Shown here piece by piece: positions 44,314-52,268 of a DNA stretch of 64,000 nucleotides (its first letter is position 1; each line of letters starts with the position of its first letter). A program made the translations under genes and the position numbers. Below the pieces are notes generated by a model. It made no database searches and was not told the DNA's origin. It saw nothing but the letters and a program-made list of their open reading frames with translations. Source of the DNA: Flavobacteriales bacterium (GTDB lineage: Bacteria; Bacteroidota; Bacteroidia; Flavobacteriales_F; PHOS-HE28); the NCBI GenBank assembly GCA_019638115.1, contig JAHBUK010000001.1, positions 434,001-498,000 on the forward strand, given 5' to 3'.

Positions 44314-45444
44314 TCAATCCAGTCTGTAGGGGCTTTCCTCGTCGATGCCCGCGAGCATGTCCAAGTAGCTGTTGTAGCGGCTTGCGGCCACCTCTCCCGC
44401 TTCCACGGCCTTGCGCACGGCACAGCCGGGCTCGTCCTTGTGCATGCAGTTGTTGAAGCGGCAGTGCTGTTTCAAGCGGAACATCTCCGGGTACTGGTCA
44501 CCGATGTCCTCGGGACGCAGATCCACCAGCCCGAAACCCTTGACGCCGGGGGTGTCGATGATGAAGGTTGGGGGTTGTGGGGCCGGGGCAATGTCCGGCA
44601 GGCTTCCAGCCTGTCGATGCAGGTCGGTTGAGGAGTTGAGGAGTTGAGAGGTTGAGAGTTGAGAAGTTGTTGCTTCGCTTTGCTCGCAATGGCCGGGTTG
44701 AGGGGTTGTTGCTTCGCTTTGCTCGAAATGACCGGGTTGTGGGGTTGTCCAACCGTCCGTATTCACCTCGTACATCTCTGCATTGGTGGTGGTATGCTGC
44801 CCTTTGCCGCTGGCCTCGCTGATCTCCAGCGTATGCAGGTCGAGTTCCGGGTCGATGGCATTCACCAAGGTGCTTTTGCCAACCCCGCTGTGGCCGGAGA
44901 GCAGTGTGACCTTTCCCTTCAGCAGGACCTTCAACTCAGGTACACCGGTGCCGTTCATGGCCGATGTGATCACCGTGCGATAGCCGGCACCCTCATACAC
45001 CTCCTGGTACTCGGCCAGGCGATCGAGCTCTTCTTCCACCCGCAGGTCGTCCACCTTGTTGAACACGATGATCACCGGCACTTGGTAGGCCTCGGCCGTA
45101 ACCAGGAAACGATCGATGAAGCCGAAAGAGGTGCGCGGACGGGCCACCGTTACCATGAGCAGGGCCTGGTCCAAGTTGGCGGCGATCACGTGCTTGTGGT
45201 GGCTCAGGTTCACGCTGCGGCGCACCAGGTAGTTGCGCCGGTCGTGCAGGTCCACGATGGAACCCGGCAACTCGTTGGAGCGCTGCTCCTCGAAAGTGAC
45301 CACATCGCCTACGGAAAGGGGGTTGGTACTCTTCCAGCCCTTGATCCGCAGTTTGCCCTGCGCCACACATTCGTGCAGGCTGCCATCCTCACCCCTTACG
45401 AGGTAGCGGCTTCCGGTGCTGCGAAGAACAAGGCCTTGGGGCAT
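44314..45444 (-). CDS. rsgA: Ribosome small-subunit biogenesis GTPase, with in-frame repeat insert
   Basis: A 376-residue protein (family usually near 310). Start set at 45444 (MPQGLVLRSTGSRYLV). OB-fold at the N-terminus, then the circularly permuted GTPase order: NKVD (G4), TSAMNG (G5), LSGHSGVGKSTLVN (G1), DTPGVKGFG (G3), and zinc motif CRFNNCMHKDEPGC. Between NTDGW and FIIDTPG there are about 60 extra residues encoded by repeats (GHFEQSEATTPQ, GHCEQSEATTSQ, STSQLLNSSTDL, HRQAGSLPD). The insert lies between the G2 and G3 motifs (switch region), so effects on GTPase activity are possible. Confidence 0.93.
   Translation of the reverse strand: MPQGLVLRSTGSRYLVRGEDGSLHECVAQGKLRIKGWKSTNPLSVGDVVTFEEQRSNELPGSIVDLHDRRNYLVRRSVNLSHHKHVIAANLDQALLMVTVARPRTSFGFIDRFLVTAEAYQVPVIIVFNKVDDLRVEEELDRLAEYQEVYEGAGYRTVITSAMNGTGVPELKVLLKGKVTLLSGHSGVGKSTLVNAIDPELDLHTLEISEASGKGQHTTTNAEMYEVNTDGWTTPQPGHFEQSEATTPQPGHCEQSEATTSQLSTSQLLNSSTDLHRQAGSLPDIAPAPQPPTFIIDTPGVKGFGLVDLRPEDIGDQYPEMFRLKQHCRFNNCMHKDEPGCAVRKAVEAGEVAASRYNSYLDMLAGIDEESPYRLD
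44569..44748. repeat. Composite repeat insert inside rsgA
   Basis: About 180 bases with no stop in the rsgA frame. It holds two copies at 39-base spacing of a unit containing TGCTTCGCTTTGCTCG (from 44671 and 44710), the GTTGAGGAGTTGAG unit also seen before fabD, and a near-palindrome GGCAGGCTTCCAGCCTGTC. At least three known kinds of intergenic repeat are joined here. Confidence 0.75.
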
Positions 45445-45536
45445 GGTGGGCAACAAAGATGGCGCAGGAAGATGAAGCACTTGCATGGCCGCTCCCCGAT
45501 CAGGGCCACACGTGGCGCATGGCACCACCACCGTAT

Positions 45537-45562
45537 CCCGGAGCATCACCGGATGCTCCGGG
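45537..45562. repeat. Hairpin in the divergent rsgA-gldA promoter region
   Basis: CCCGGAGCATC-accg-GATGCTCCGGG is a perfect 11-bp stem. It lies 93 bases before the rsgA start and 32 before the gldA start and could be an operator or a fold-back repeat. Confidence 0.7.
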
Positions 45563-45581
45563 GCACATCACGGAAGCAGCC

Positions 45582-45589
45582 TACCTTCG
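45582..45589 (+). promoter_or_regulatory. Possible -7 box TACCTTCG for gldA
   Basis: TACCTTCG is one change from TAnnTTTG, 5 bases before the gldA ATG, implying an almost leaderless mRNA. Weak evidence. Confidence 0.3.
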
Positions 45590-45593
45590 CGGC

Positions 45594-46502
45594 ATGTCCA
45601 TCGTGGTCCGCAACGTTACCAAGCTCTACGGCGAGCAGAAGGCGCTGAACGAGGTCAGCTTTGAGATCGGCAGCCGCGAAGTAGTCGGCTTCCTGGGTCC
45701 GAACGGTGCCGGAAAGAGCACCATGATGAAGATCCTCACCTGCTTCATTCCGCCAACACAAGGCGATGCACTGGTCTGCGGGCACGACATCCTCAGCGCC
45801 AGCATGGAAGTGCGCCGCAACGTGGGCTACCTGCCCGAGCACAACCCGCTCTACCTGGACCTCTACGTGCGGGAATACCTCCACTTCGTGGCCGGCATCC
45901 ATGGCCTTCAGCAGCGCAACAAGCGCGTGCAGGAGATGATCGACATGGTGGGGCTGGGTCGCGAACAGCACAAACGCATCGGCCAGCTCAGCAAAGGGTA
46001 CCGCCAACGCGTCGGTCTGGCGCAAGCCATGATCCATGACCCCCAGGTACTGATCCTGGATGAACCCACCAGCGGTTTGGACCCCAACCAGCTGGTGGAG
46101 GTACGCGGCCTCATCAAGCAGATCGGCCAGTCCAAAACGGTGATGTTGAGCACCCACATCATGCAGGAGGTGGAAGCCATCTGCGGAAGGGTGATCATCA
46201 TTGACCGCGGGCAAGTGGTTGCCGATGGCAAGGCCAGCGAGATCCGCGGCGGCGGCCACCAGCGCGAGGTGTTGGAAGTGGAGTTCGACCGTGCCGTGGA
46301 GGCCAATGCGCTCACCAGCATCAGCGGCGTCATAAAGGCGCAACAAAAAGGTGGGCTGGTATGGTTGCTGGCCTACGATGCCAGCGTGGACATCCGGCCC
46401 AACGTGTTCCGCTTTGCGGTGGACAACGGGCTGCAAGTGCTCGGCTTGCACAAGAGCGAGCGCGGGCTGGAAGAGGTCTTCAAGGAGCTTACCCGCAAAT
46501 AG
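45594..46502 (+). CDS. gldA: ABC transporter ATP-binding protein, GldA type
   Basis: A 302-residue ATPase. The start was set at 45594 (MSIVVRNVTKLYGEQKAL). Walker A GPNGAGKST, Q-loop region, signature LSKGYRQRV (a GldA-like variant of LSGGQ), Walker B VLILDEPTSGLDPNQ and the switch His in LSTHIM. The C-terminal 70 residues (ISGVIKAQQKGGLVWLLAYD, RGLEEVFKELT) match gliding motility GldA, which works with GldF and GldG. Those partners are not in the window, so gliding is not proven. Confidence 0.88.
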   Translation: MSIVVRNVTKLYGEQKALNEVSFEIGSREVVGFLGPNGAGKSTMMKILTCFIPPTQGDALVCGHDILSASMEVRRNVGYLPEHNPLYLDLYVREYLHFVAGIHGLQQRNKRVQEMIDMVGLGREQHKRIGQLSKGYRQRVGLAQAMIHDPQVLILDEPTSGLDPNQLVEVRGLIKQIGQSKTVMLSTHIMQEVEAICGRVIIIDRGQVVADGKASEIRGGGHQREVLEVEFDRAVEANALTSISGVIKAQQKGGLVWLLAYDASVDIRPNVFRFAVDNGLQVLGLHKSERGLEEVFKELTRK

Positions 46503-46532
46503 AAAGAGCGGGACCCAAGCCCCGCTCTTTCT
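46501..46532. terminator. Bidirectional intrinsic terminator
   Basis: Perfect 12-bp stem AGAAAGAGCGGG / CCCGCTCTTTCT with an 8-base loop, overlapping the gldA stop codon and lying 20 bases before the end of the converging outer-membrane gene. Confidence 0.8.
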
Positions 46533-46552
46533 ATTTGGTGGAAGGCCCGCTA

Positions 46553-47140
46553 TCAGAAGCGGTAGGTCAAGCCCAGGTTGGCGTAAGCAATGCCGTACCC
46601 CAGTTCCAGGTGAGCACCAAGATTCTCGGTGAAGTAGTAGCGTGCACCCAGAAAACCGGTGAGGCCGATACCGCTGGACGCGCTGGAAGACAGTGCCGGA
46701 AAACCGGAAGGATACCGCGTGTTGTCGGTCCATTTCACACTGTTGTAGCTCAGCATGAGCCCGCCGTAGATGTCCAGTTCATCCATACCGTGCCACTCGT
46801 TGTAGTGCCATGCACCGCGCACACCCAAGATCAAGTAGCGCCAGCTCCAGTCGTATTCAAAACCGAAACCTGCATACTTGTACGCAAGGCTCTTGTAGCC
46901 TACAAAGCCACCTACACCCAACACGCCGGGCCCCAGGTCGGTAACGCCTTTTTCATAGAACAGACCCAAGGCCGGGGTTTGTGATGAATAGGTGGAGGAT
47001 GCGCCATAGTTCCCCCCTATCCCGACACTGACGCCGAGCAGGTTTTGGCCCACATCAAATGATTGGGCACTGGTCTCATGGGCAATGGCACTGCCGAACA
47101 TTGCGGCTGCCACAAGGATGTTCCGGGTAATGGTGTTCAT
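46553..47140 (-). CDS. Small outer-membrane beta-barrel protein
   Basis: A 195-residue protein. Start set at 47140 (MNTITRNILVAAAMFGSAIA), with signal peptide to about residue 26 (HETSAQ). The remainder has alternating strands (LLGVSVGIGGNYGASS, PALGLFYEKGVTDLG, YLILGVRGAWHYNEW, GFLGARYYFTENLGAHLELG) and a C-terminal Phe, as in OmpA-like eight-stranded barrels. Function unknown. It converges on gldA across a terminator. Confidence 0.75.
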   Translation of the reverse strand: MNTITRNILVAAAMFGSAIAHETSAQSFDVGQNLLGVSVGIGGNYGASSTYSSQTPALGLFYEKGVTDLGPGVLGVGGFVGYKSLAYKYAGFGFEYDWSWRYLILGVRGAWHYNEWHGMDELDIYGGLMLSYNSVKWTDNTRYPSGFPALSSSASSGIGLTGFLGARYYFTENLGAHLELGYGIAYANLGLTYRF

Positions 47141-47325
47141 GTTCACTGGTCTCTTTGTGCCTGCAAGTTTATGGCGGTGAACGGTCATTGCACACCACAC
47201 ACCACATGATCACGGTGCATACCGTAGTTCGATCCCGCTCAGGCATGGGCCATCCGCCCGGAAGTCATTCCTTTGCGCTCCGTTCGCGACACCGACCGCA
47301 ACGCACGATCATACCGTAACGCACC

Positions 47326-48585
47326 ATGCCCTACCTCTTCACTTCCGAATCCGTCAGCGAAGGCCACCCAGACAAGGTCGCTGACCAGATCAGCGATGCC
47401 CTCATCGACCATTTCCTGGCCTTTGATCCCAGCAGCAAGGTGGCCTGCGAAACGCTGGTGACCACCGGCCAGGTGGTGCTGGCCGGCGAGGTGAAGAGCA
47501 AGGCCTACCTCGATGTGCAGCAGATCGCCCGCGAAGTGATCCAGCGCATCGGCTACACCAAGAGCGAGTACATGTTCGAGGCGCATTCGTGCGGCGTGCT
47601 CAGCGCCATCCACGAGCAAAGCCCCGACATCAACCAGGGCGTGGAGCGCAAGAAGCCCGAGGAGCAGGGCGCCGGCGACCAGGGCATGATGTTCGGCTAT
47701 GCCTGCCGCGATACCGACAACTACATGCCGCTGGCACTGGAGATCAGCCACATGTTGCTGCGCGAGCTCGCCGCCATCCGCCGCGAGAAGAACAGCAAAA
47801 TGCCGTACCTCCGCCCCGATGCCAAGAGCCAGGTGACCATCGAATACAGCGATGACCACAAGCCCCTGCGCATCGATGCCATCGTGGTGAGCACCCAGCA
47901 CGACGATTTCGACAAGGAGCCGAAGATGCTGGCGAAGATCAAGAAGGACATCATCGAGATCCTTGTGCCCCGTGTGAAGAAGCAACTGCCCAAGCGGGTG
48001 CAGGCGCTGTTCGGCAACGACATCACCTACCACATCAACCCCACCGGCAAGTTCGTGATCGGCGGCCCCCACGGCGACACCGGCCTCACCGGCCGCAAGA
48101 TCATCGTGGACACCTACGGCGGCAAAGGCGCGCACGGCGGTGGTGCCTTCAGCGGCAAGGACCCCAGCAAGGTGGACCGCAGCGCTGCCTATGCCACGCG
48201 CCACATCGCCAAACATTTGGTGGCGGCCGGCGTGTGCGATGAGGCCCTGGTGCAGGTGGCCTATGCCATCGGCGTGGCCAAGCCCGTGGGCGTGTTCGTG
48301 AACACCTACGGCACGGCCAAGGTGAAATTCAGCGACGGCCAGATCGCCAAGGTGATCTCCGGCATGAAGGAGTTCGATCTGCGGCCTTGGTTCATCGAGC
48401 AGCGTTTCGCCCTGCGCACCCCCATCTACAGCGAGACCGCCGCCTATGGCCACATGGGCCGCGAGTGCCGCACCGTTTCCAAGAAGTTCGACAACGCCGG
48501 CCAAAAGGCCACGGTGAAGGTGAAGCTGTTCCCGTGGGAGGAGCTGAACGCGGTGGATGCCGTGAAGAAGGCCTTCAAACTTTAG
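47326..48585 (+). CDS. metK: S-adenosylmethionine synthetase
   Basis: A 419-residue enzyme making SAM from methionine and [22 protein letters not shown] at the N-terminus, [12 protein letters not shown], the P-loop-like [39 protein letters not shown] and a C-terminal PWFIEQRF. The length is close to the Bacteroidota form. It stands alone with divergent and repeat-rich surroundings. Confidence 0.96.
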   Translation: MPYLFTSESVSEGHPDKVADQISDALIDHFLAFDPSSKVACETLVTTGQVVLAGEVKSKAYLDVQQIAREVIQRIGYTKSEYMFEAHSCGVLSAIHEQSPDINQGVERKKPEEQGAGDQGMMFGYACRDTDNYMPLALEISHMLLRELAAIRREKNSKMPYLRPDAKSQVTIEYSDDHKPLRIDAIVVSTQHDDFDKEPKMLAKIKKDIIEILVPRVKKQLPKRVQALFGNDITYHINPTGKFVIGGPHGDTGLTGRKIIVDTYGGKGAHGGGAFSGKDPSKVDRSAAYATRHIAKHLVAAGVCDEALVQVAYAIGVAKPVGVFVNTYGTAKVKFSDGQIAKVISGMKEFDLRPWFIEQRFALRTPIYSETAAYGHMGRECRTVSKKFDNAGQKATVKVKLFPWEELNAVDAVKKAFKL

Positions 48586-48624
48586 GGTCGCGCTGGCGCG
48601 CATTCGTTGTGAAGTGAAGAGTCG

Positions 48625-48656
48625 TCAGTTGTCAGTGGTTAGTCGTTAGTTGCCTT
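48625..48656. repeat. GTTAGTCGTTAGTTG-type repeat upstream of the four-helix-bundle gene
   Basis: AGTTGTCAGTGGTTAGTCGTTAGTTG is the reverse complement of the ACTAACGACTAACGACT units at 49246-49385, so the four-helix-bundle gene is bracketed by inverted copies. Confidence 0.6.
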
Positions 48657-48751
48657 TGTGCCGCCTTGATAGGTCTGTGCTCCGTTCCAAGCTTATCGGG
48701 TGAACTTTCTTTTTCTGCTTAGCCTTGTGTTGGACCAATAAACCGACCGAC

Positions 48752-49180
48752 ATGAGCATGAAAAGCTTTGAGGAATCCATCGCTTGGCAAAAGGCCATGG
48801 ACCTGAACGTTGTGATCGATGAGGCCTTGCAGGTGCAGAAGAACTGGAGCTTTCGGGACCAATTCTTCCGGGCCTCCTTGTCCATCTGCAATAACATCGC
48901 AGAAGGGTATGAGATGCCTACAAAGGCCCACCGGCTTAAGTATCTCTACATAGCCAAAGGCTCATGCAATGAAGTGCGGTCCATGATCATCCTGGCACAG
49001 CGCCGGGGTTACTTCCCCACCCACACGACGGACCAAATGCGTTCTCTTCAGACCGAGATCAGTAAACTGCTCAAGGCCTACATAACCAACGCGGCCGGCC
49101 CCGTCGGCAAATTCCCTGGAGGAATGGCCCTCATCTTCCTCTGGCTGAAGCTGTCGACCCCATACGTTGCGATCTCCTGA
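48752..49180 (+). CDS. Four-helix-bundle (S23 / bAvd-like) protein
   Basis: A 142-residue protein starting MSMKSFEESIAWQKAMDLN. It has the pattern of the 23S rRNA intervening-sequence (S23) four-helix-bundle family: FEESIAWQKAM, FRDQFFRASLSICNNIAEGY, YLYIAKGSCNEVRSMIILAQ and LQTEISKLLKAYI. Its last 27 residues (GPVGKFPGGMALIFLWL and on) go beyond the normal end of about 115-120 and may be read-through. The family is typically found as short, mobile-looking genes inside repeat fields. The partner or role is unknown. Confidence 0.85.
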   Translation: MSMKSFEESIAWQKAMDLNVVIDEALQVQKNWSFRDQFFRASLSICNNIAEGYEMPTKAHRLKYLYIAKGSCNEVRSMIILAQRRGYFPTHTTDQMRSLQTEISKLLKAYITNAAGPVGKFPGGMALIFLWLKLSTPYVAIS

Positions 49181-49245
49181 GGAGGCATTGCTGGCACTAC
49201 GTTCAGTACTTGTACTTGACCAGCTGGGCGAATACCATCAGGATA

Positions 49246-49385
49246 GACTAACGACTACCCACTACCCACTAACGACTGCCCACTAACGACTAACGACTCC
49301 CCACCAACGACTAACGACTCCCCCACTAACGACTGCCCACTAACGACTATCGACTCCCCACTAACGACTAACGACTCCCCCTGCT
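49246..49385. repeat. ACTAACGACT / CCCACT tandem repeat field
   Basis: About 140 bases of alternating ACTAACGACT, TACCCACT and CCCCACTAACGACT units, irregular in length (10-17 bases). Complementary units lie upstream of the four-helix-bundle gene. No gene is present between 49181 and 49461 apart from the rplU promoter. Confidence 0.8.
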
Positions 49386-49408
49386 CCCAAGTGGAATTTC
49401 ACATCAGT

Positions 49409-49438
49409 TTGTGGGATCCATCCGATCCGCTACATTTG
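49409..49438 (+). promoter_or_regulatory. Promoter of rplU-rpmA
   Basis: TTG at 49409-49411 (within GTTTGTG), 19 bases, then TACATTTG at 49431-49438. This matches the Bacteroidota -33 TTTG / -7 TAnnTTTG pattern. The -7 box ends 23 bases before the rplU ATG. Confidence 0.65.
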
Positions 49439-49461
49439 CAGCCCATTTTCCCGGAAGACCC

Positions 49462-49971
49462 ATGTACGCCATTGTCAACATAGCCGGCCAGCAGTTCAAA
49501 GTGAAGCAGGCCCAGAAGCTGAAAGTGCACCGCCTCGAAGCCGAAGAGGGCAAGCATGTGGAGTTGGACAACGTGTTGCTGATGAGCGACGGCAAGACCA
49601 TTACCGTGGGCGACCCGGTGGTGGAAGGCGCCCGCATCGCCGCCAAGGTGATGAGCCACGGCAAGGGCGACAAGGTGCTGGTCTTCAAGAAGAAGCGCCG
49701 CAAAGGCTACCAGAAGCTGAACGGCCACCGCCAGTACACCACCGAGCTTTGGATCGAGGCGATCCTGGGCAAGGGCGAGAAGTTCGACGCCAGCAAGAGC
49801 ACGGCTCCCACCCCAAAGGTGAAGGCCGAGCCCACCAAGAAGGTGAAGAAGGAAGCCGCTCCCAAATCGGAGGCCGCTGCCAAGAAAACAGCTCCCAAGA
49901 AGGCCGCCGCCAAGAAAGCAGCCCCCAAGAAAGCCGCTGCAAAAAAAGCAGCCCCCAAGAAGGACAAGTAG
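49462..49971 (+). CDS. rplU: Ribosomal protein L21 with long Lys/Ala/Pro C-terminal tail
   Basis: A 169-residue protein, start at 49462 (MYAIVNIAGQQFKVKQ). Residues 1-103 are a normal L21 (VKQAQKLKVHRLEAEEG, KKKRRKGYQKLNGHRQ, WIEAIL). Residues 105-169 are a disordered basic tail of AAKKAAPKK-type repeats, like histone H1 or AlgP tails. Tails of this sort occur in several Bacteroidota ribosomal proteins. It may bind RNA or DNA. It is the first gene of the L21-L27 operon. Confidence 0.96.
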   Translation: MYAIVNIAGQQFKVKQAQKLKVHRLEAEEGKHVELDNVLLMSDGKTITVGDPVVEGARIAAKVMSHGKGDKVLVFKKKRRKGYQKLNGHRQYTTELWIEAILGKGEKFDASKSTAPTPKVKAEPTKKVKKEAAPKSEAAAKKTAPKKAAAKKAAPKKAAAKKAAPKKDK

Positions 49972-50045
49972 TAGCAATACCGGCCAACGCCCCTGCCACC
50001 CCGTGGCGCAAGTGACGGCCAACACGATAAAAGCACAGAACAGCC

Positions 50046-50309
50046 ATGGCACACAAGAAAGGTGCAGGTAGTACCGACAACGGACGCGAGTCGCACAGCA
50101 AACGACTTGGTGTGAAGCTCTTCGGCGGACAGAAAGCCATCGCCGGCAACATCATCGTGCGCCAGCGTGGCACCAAGCACCACCCCGGCCGCAACGTGGG
50201 GATCGGTGTGGACCACACCCTCTTCGCACTCGCCGACGGCGTGGTGACCTTCCGCAAGACGCGCGACGACCGCAGCGTGGTGAGCATCGTGCCCGCCGAG
50301 CAGGCCTGA
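50046..50309 (+). CDS. rpmA: Ribosomal protein L27
   Basis: An 87-residue protein with [20 protein letters not shown] at the N-terminus (no extra leader peptide), [20 protein letters not shown] and GTKHHPG. It contacts the peptidyl transferase centre of the 50S subunit. It is 74 bases downstream of rplU, in the usual order, and is followed by an intrinsic terminator. Confidence 0.97.
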   Translation: MAHKKGAGSTDNGRESHSKRLGVKLFGGQKAIAGNIIVRQRGTKHHPGRNVGIGVDHTLFALADGVVTFRKTRDDRSVVSIVPAEQA

Positions 50310-50329
50310 TCCGCTCTCCCGACCCTGCG

Positions 50330-50363
50330 AAAGCCCTGTCCCCACCATCGGGACAGGGCTTTT
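50330..50363 (+). terminator. Intrinsic terminator of rplU-rpmA
   Basis: Perfect 13-bp stem AAAGCCCTGTCCC / GGGACAGGGCTTT, 7-base loop, ending in TTTT, 21 bases after the rpmA stop. Confidence 0.85.
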
Positions 50364-50402
50364 GCATGCCTTGACATTCCCCGTACACTGGCCCCCACGG
50401 GC

Positions 50403-50410
50403 TACCTTTG
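50403..50410 (+). promoter_or_regulatory. -7 box TACCTTTG of the serS operon
   Basis: A perfect TAnnTTTG match, 23 bases before the serS ATG at 50434 and after the rpmA terminator. No clear TTG lies at the expected distance upstream (the nearest is at 50371). Confidence 0.5.
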
Positions 50411-50433
50411 ACCACGTATCACACTTCCCGATC

Positions 50434-51708
50434 ATGCTGGAGCTTCAGTTCCTGAGAGACCATCGCGAAGAGGCCGCAGAACGCCTCACCAAACGCAACA
50501 TCGACGTGCAGAGCCTACTGGGCACTACGCTCAGCCTGGATGAGCAACGCCGAAGCACCCAGACCGAGCTGGACGGCCGCCTGGCCGAACTGAACGGCCT
50601 GAGCCGCACCATCGGCGACCTGCTAAAGGCCGGCAGGAAGGACGAAGCCGAAGCCGCCAAGGCCCGCACCGCTGATCTGAAAGCCAGCACCCAGCAGCTG
50701 AAGGAGCGCCTGGACGGCCTGGAAAAGGACCTGCAGGACCACCTCTGCACCATTCCCAACGCGCCCAATGCCAAGGTCCCCGTGGGCAAGACCCCGGAGG
50801 AGAACACCGTGGTGCTTCAGGAAGGCACCATCCCCGAGCTGCACGCCGGTGCCAAGCCCCATTGGGAGCTGGGCGAGGATTATGGCTTCCTGCACATGGA
50901 CCTCGGTGTGAAGATCACCGGAGCCGGGTTCCCCGTGTACAGCGGCCAGGGTGCCAAGCTGCAGCGGGCCCTCATCAGCTTCTTCCTGGACAAAGCCGCG
51001 GACGCGGGTTACCGGGAGATCATCCCGCCGCACCTGGTGAACGGGGCCAGCGCCTTCGCCACCGGACAGCTTCCCGACAAGGAGGGCCAGATGTACCACG
51101 CCACGGTGGACGACCTGTACCTGATCCCCACGGCGGAGGTGCCCATCACCAACCTCTACCGCGATGAACTTCTGGAGGCCGATGCACTACCCGTGAAGAT
51201 GGTGGGCTACACGCCCTGCTTCCGCCGCGAGGCCGGCAGCTACGGGGCCCACGTGCGCGGCTTGAACCGCGTGCACCAGTTCGACAAGGTGGAGATCGTG
51301 CGCCTGGAGAAACCCGAGAACAGCTACGCCGCCTTGGAGGACATGGTGGAGCACGTGAAAGGGCTGCTGCGTGCGCTGGAACTCCCCTACCGCCAGTTGC
51401 TGCTCTGCGGTGGCGACATGGGCTTCGCAAGCGCCATGACCTACGACATGGAGGTGTACAGCGCGGCCCAGCAGCGCTGGCTGGAAGTGAGTTCCATCAG
51501 CAACTTCGAAACCTTCCAGAGCAACCGGATGAAACTGCGCTACCGGGGCGAGGACCGCAAACCCCGCCTCGCCCATACGCTGAACGGCAGTGCACTGGCA
51601 CTGGCACGCATCGTGGCCGCGCTGTTGGAGAACAACCAGACGCCCGAAGGCATCCGGATCCCGAAAGCGCTCCAACCCTACACGGGCTTCTCCATGATCG
51701 TGAAATGA
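50434..51708 (+). CDS. serS: Serine-tRNA ligase
   Basis: A 424-residue enzyme, start at 50434 (MLELQFLRDHREEAAERL). N-terminal coiled-coil arm to about residue 110, then class II motifs including GYTPCFRREAGSYGAHVRGL (motif 2) and LNGSALALARIVAALLENNQ (motif 3). It begins a run of tightly packed genes: the following lipoprotein gene overlaps its stop (ATGA). Confidence 0.96.
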   Translation: MLELQFLRDHREEAAERLTKRNIDVQSLLGTTLSLDEQRRSTQTELDGRLAELNGLSRTIGDLLKAGRKDEAEAAKARTADLKASTQQLKERLDGLEKDLQDHLCTIPNAPNAKVPVGKTPEENTVVLQEGTIPELHAGAKPHWELGEDYGFLHMDLGVKITGAGFPVYSGQGAKLQRALISFFLDKAADAGYREIIPPHLVNGASAFATGQLPDKEGQMYHATVDDLYLIPTAEVPITNLYRDELLEADALPVKMVGYTPCFRREAGSYGAHVRGLNRVHQFDKVEIVRLEKPENSYAALEDMVEHVKGLLRALELPYRQLLLCGGDMGFASAMTYDMEVYSAAQQRWLEVSSISNFETFQSNRMKLRYRGEDRKPRLAHTLNGSALALARIVAALLENNQTPEGIRIPKALQPYTGFSMIVK

Positions 51709-52268
51709 CCCCAGGGATACGCAACACGGTGGTGGCGGCGTTGGCTTGGGGCGGACTCCTGCACGCGTGCCAGCAAGTGGCCGACCCACAACAGTTGCGT
51801 ACTTTGGATGAGATGATCAACACCGTGGAAAGCGCCCTGCTCACCCTGAACGAACTCGATGCCGGTCGCTACCACCGCGCGGATTCCGTGTTCACGGCGC
51901 AGCAGGAGCAGTTCAGCGCCCGCTTCAAGGACACGCTGGACCGGCGCAGCGCGGACCTGCTGGGCAACCACTACCTGCTGCTCCGCTCCGCCGACCGCAT
52001 GGCCCGCGAGCACGACGCCTTGTTAGCCATCCTGAAGGAGAGTGCCGCCCGCCTGCGTGCTTTGCGGCTCGACATCGGAAACGGCCTGATGGACGAGACC
52101 CGCGCGACCACCGCACTGGCCACGGAACGCGTTGCCCTGCAAAGCCTGCAGGCCGATGTGGACCGTGCCTTGGACAACTACAGGTCCATACAGCGTGCAT
52201 GGGAGGAGCAGGACCGCATGACCGCGCTGCTGGAGGCCGGAACGCACAACACCGCGCATCGACCATGA
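51705..52268 (+). CDS. Putative lipoprotein with coiled coil
   Basis: A 187-residue protein with a lipobox LHAC at about residue 22 (MTPGIRNTVVAALAWGGLLH, then C). The rest is almost all helix and rich in Leu, Ala, Arg and Glu, with predicted coiled coils at about 30-70 and 110-165. No named family. It overlaps serS by 4 bases and the TPR gene by 4 bases, so it is coexpressed with both and may work with the TPR protein at the membrane. Confidence 0.65.
   Translation: MTPGIRNTVVAALAWGGLLHACQQVADPQQLRTLDEMINTVESALLTLNELDAGRYHRADSVFTAQQEQFSARFKDTLDRRSADLLGNHYLLLRSADRMAREHDALLAILKESAARLRALRLDIGNGLMDETRATTALATERVALQSLQADVDRALDNYRSIQRAWEEQDRMTALLEAGTHNTAHRP

Noticed and set aside
47239..48603. A 454-residue open frame on the minus strand
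   Set aside because: Antisense of metK. No recognisable motif.
49246..49385. Short repeats that could be taken for a CRISPR array
   Set aside because: Units are 10-17 bases and touch each other with no spacers. No cas genes in the window.
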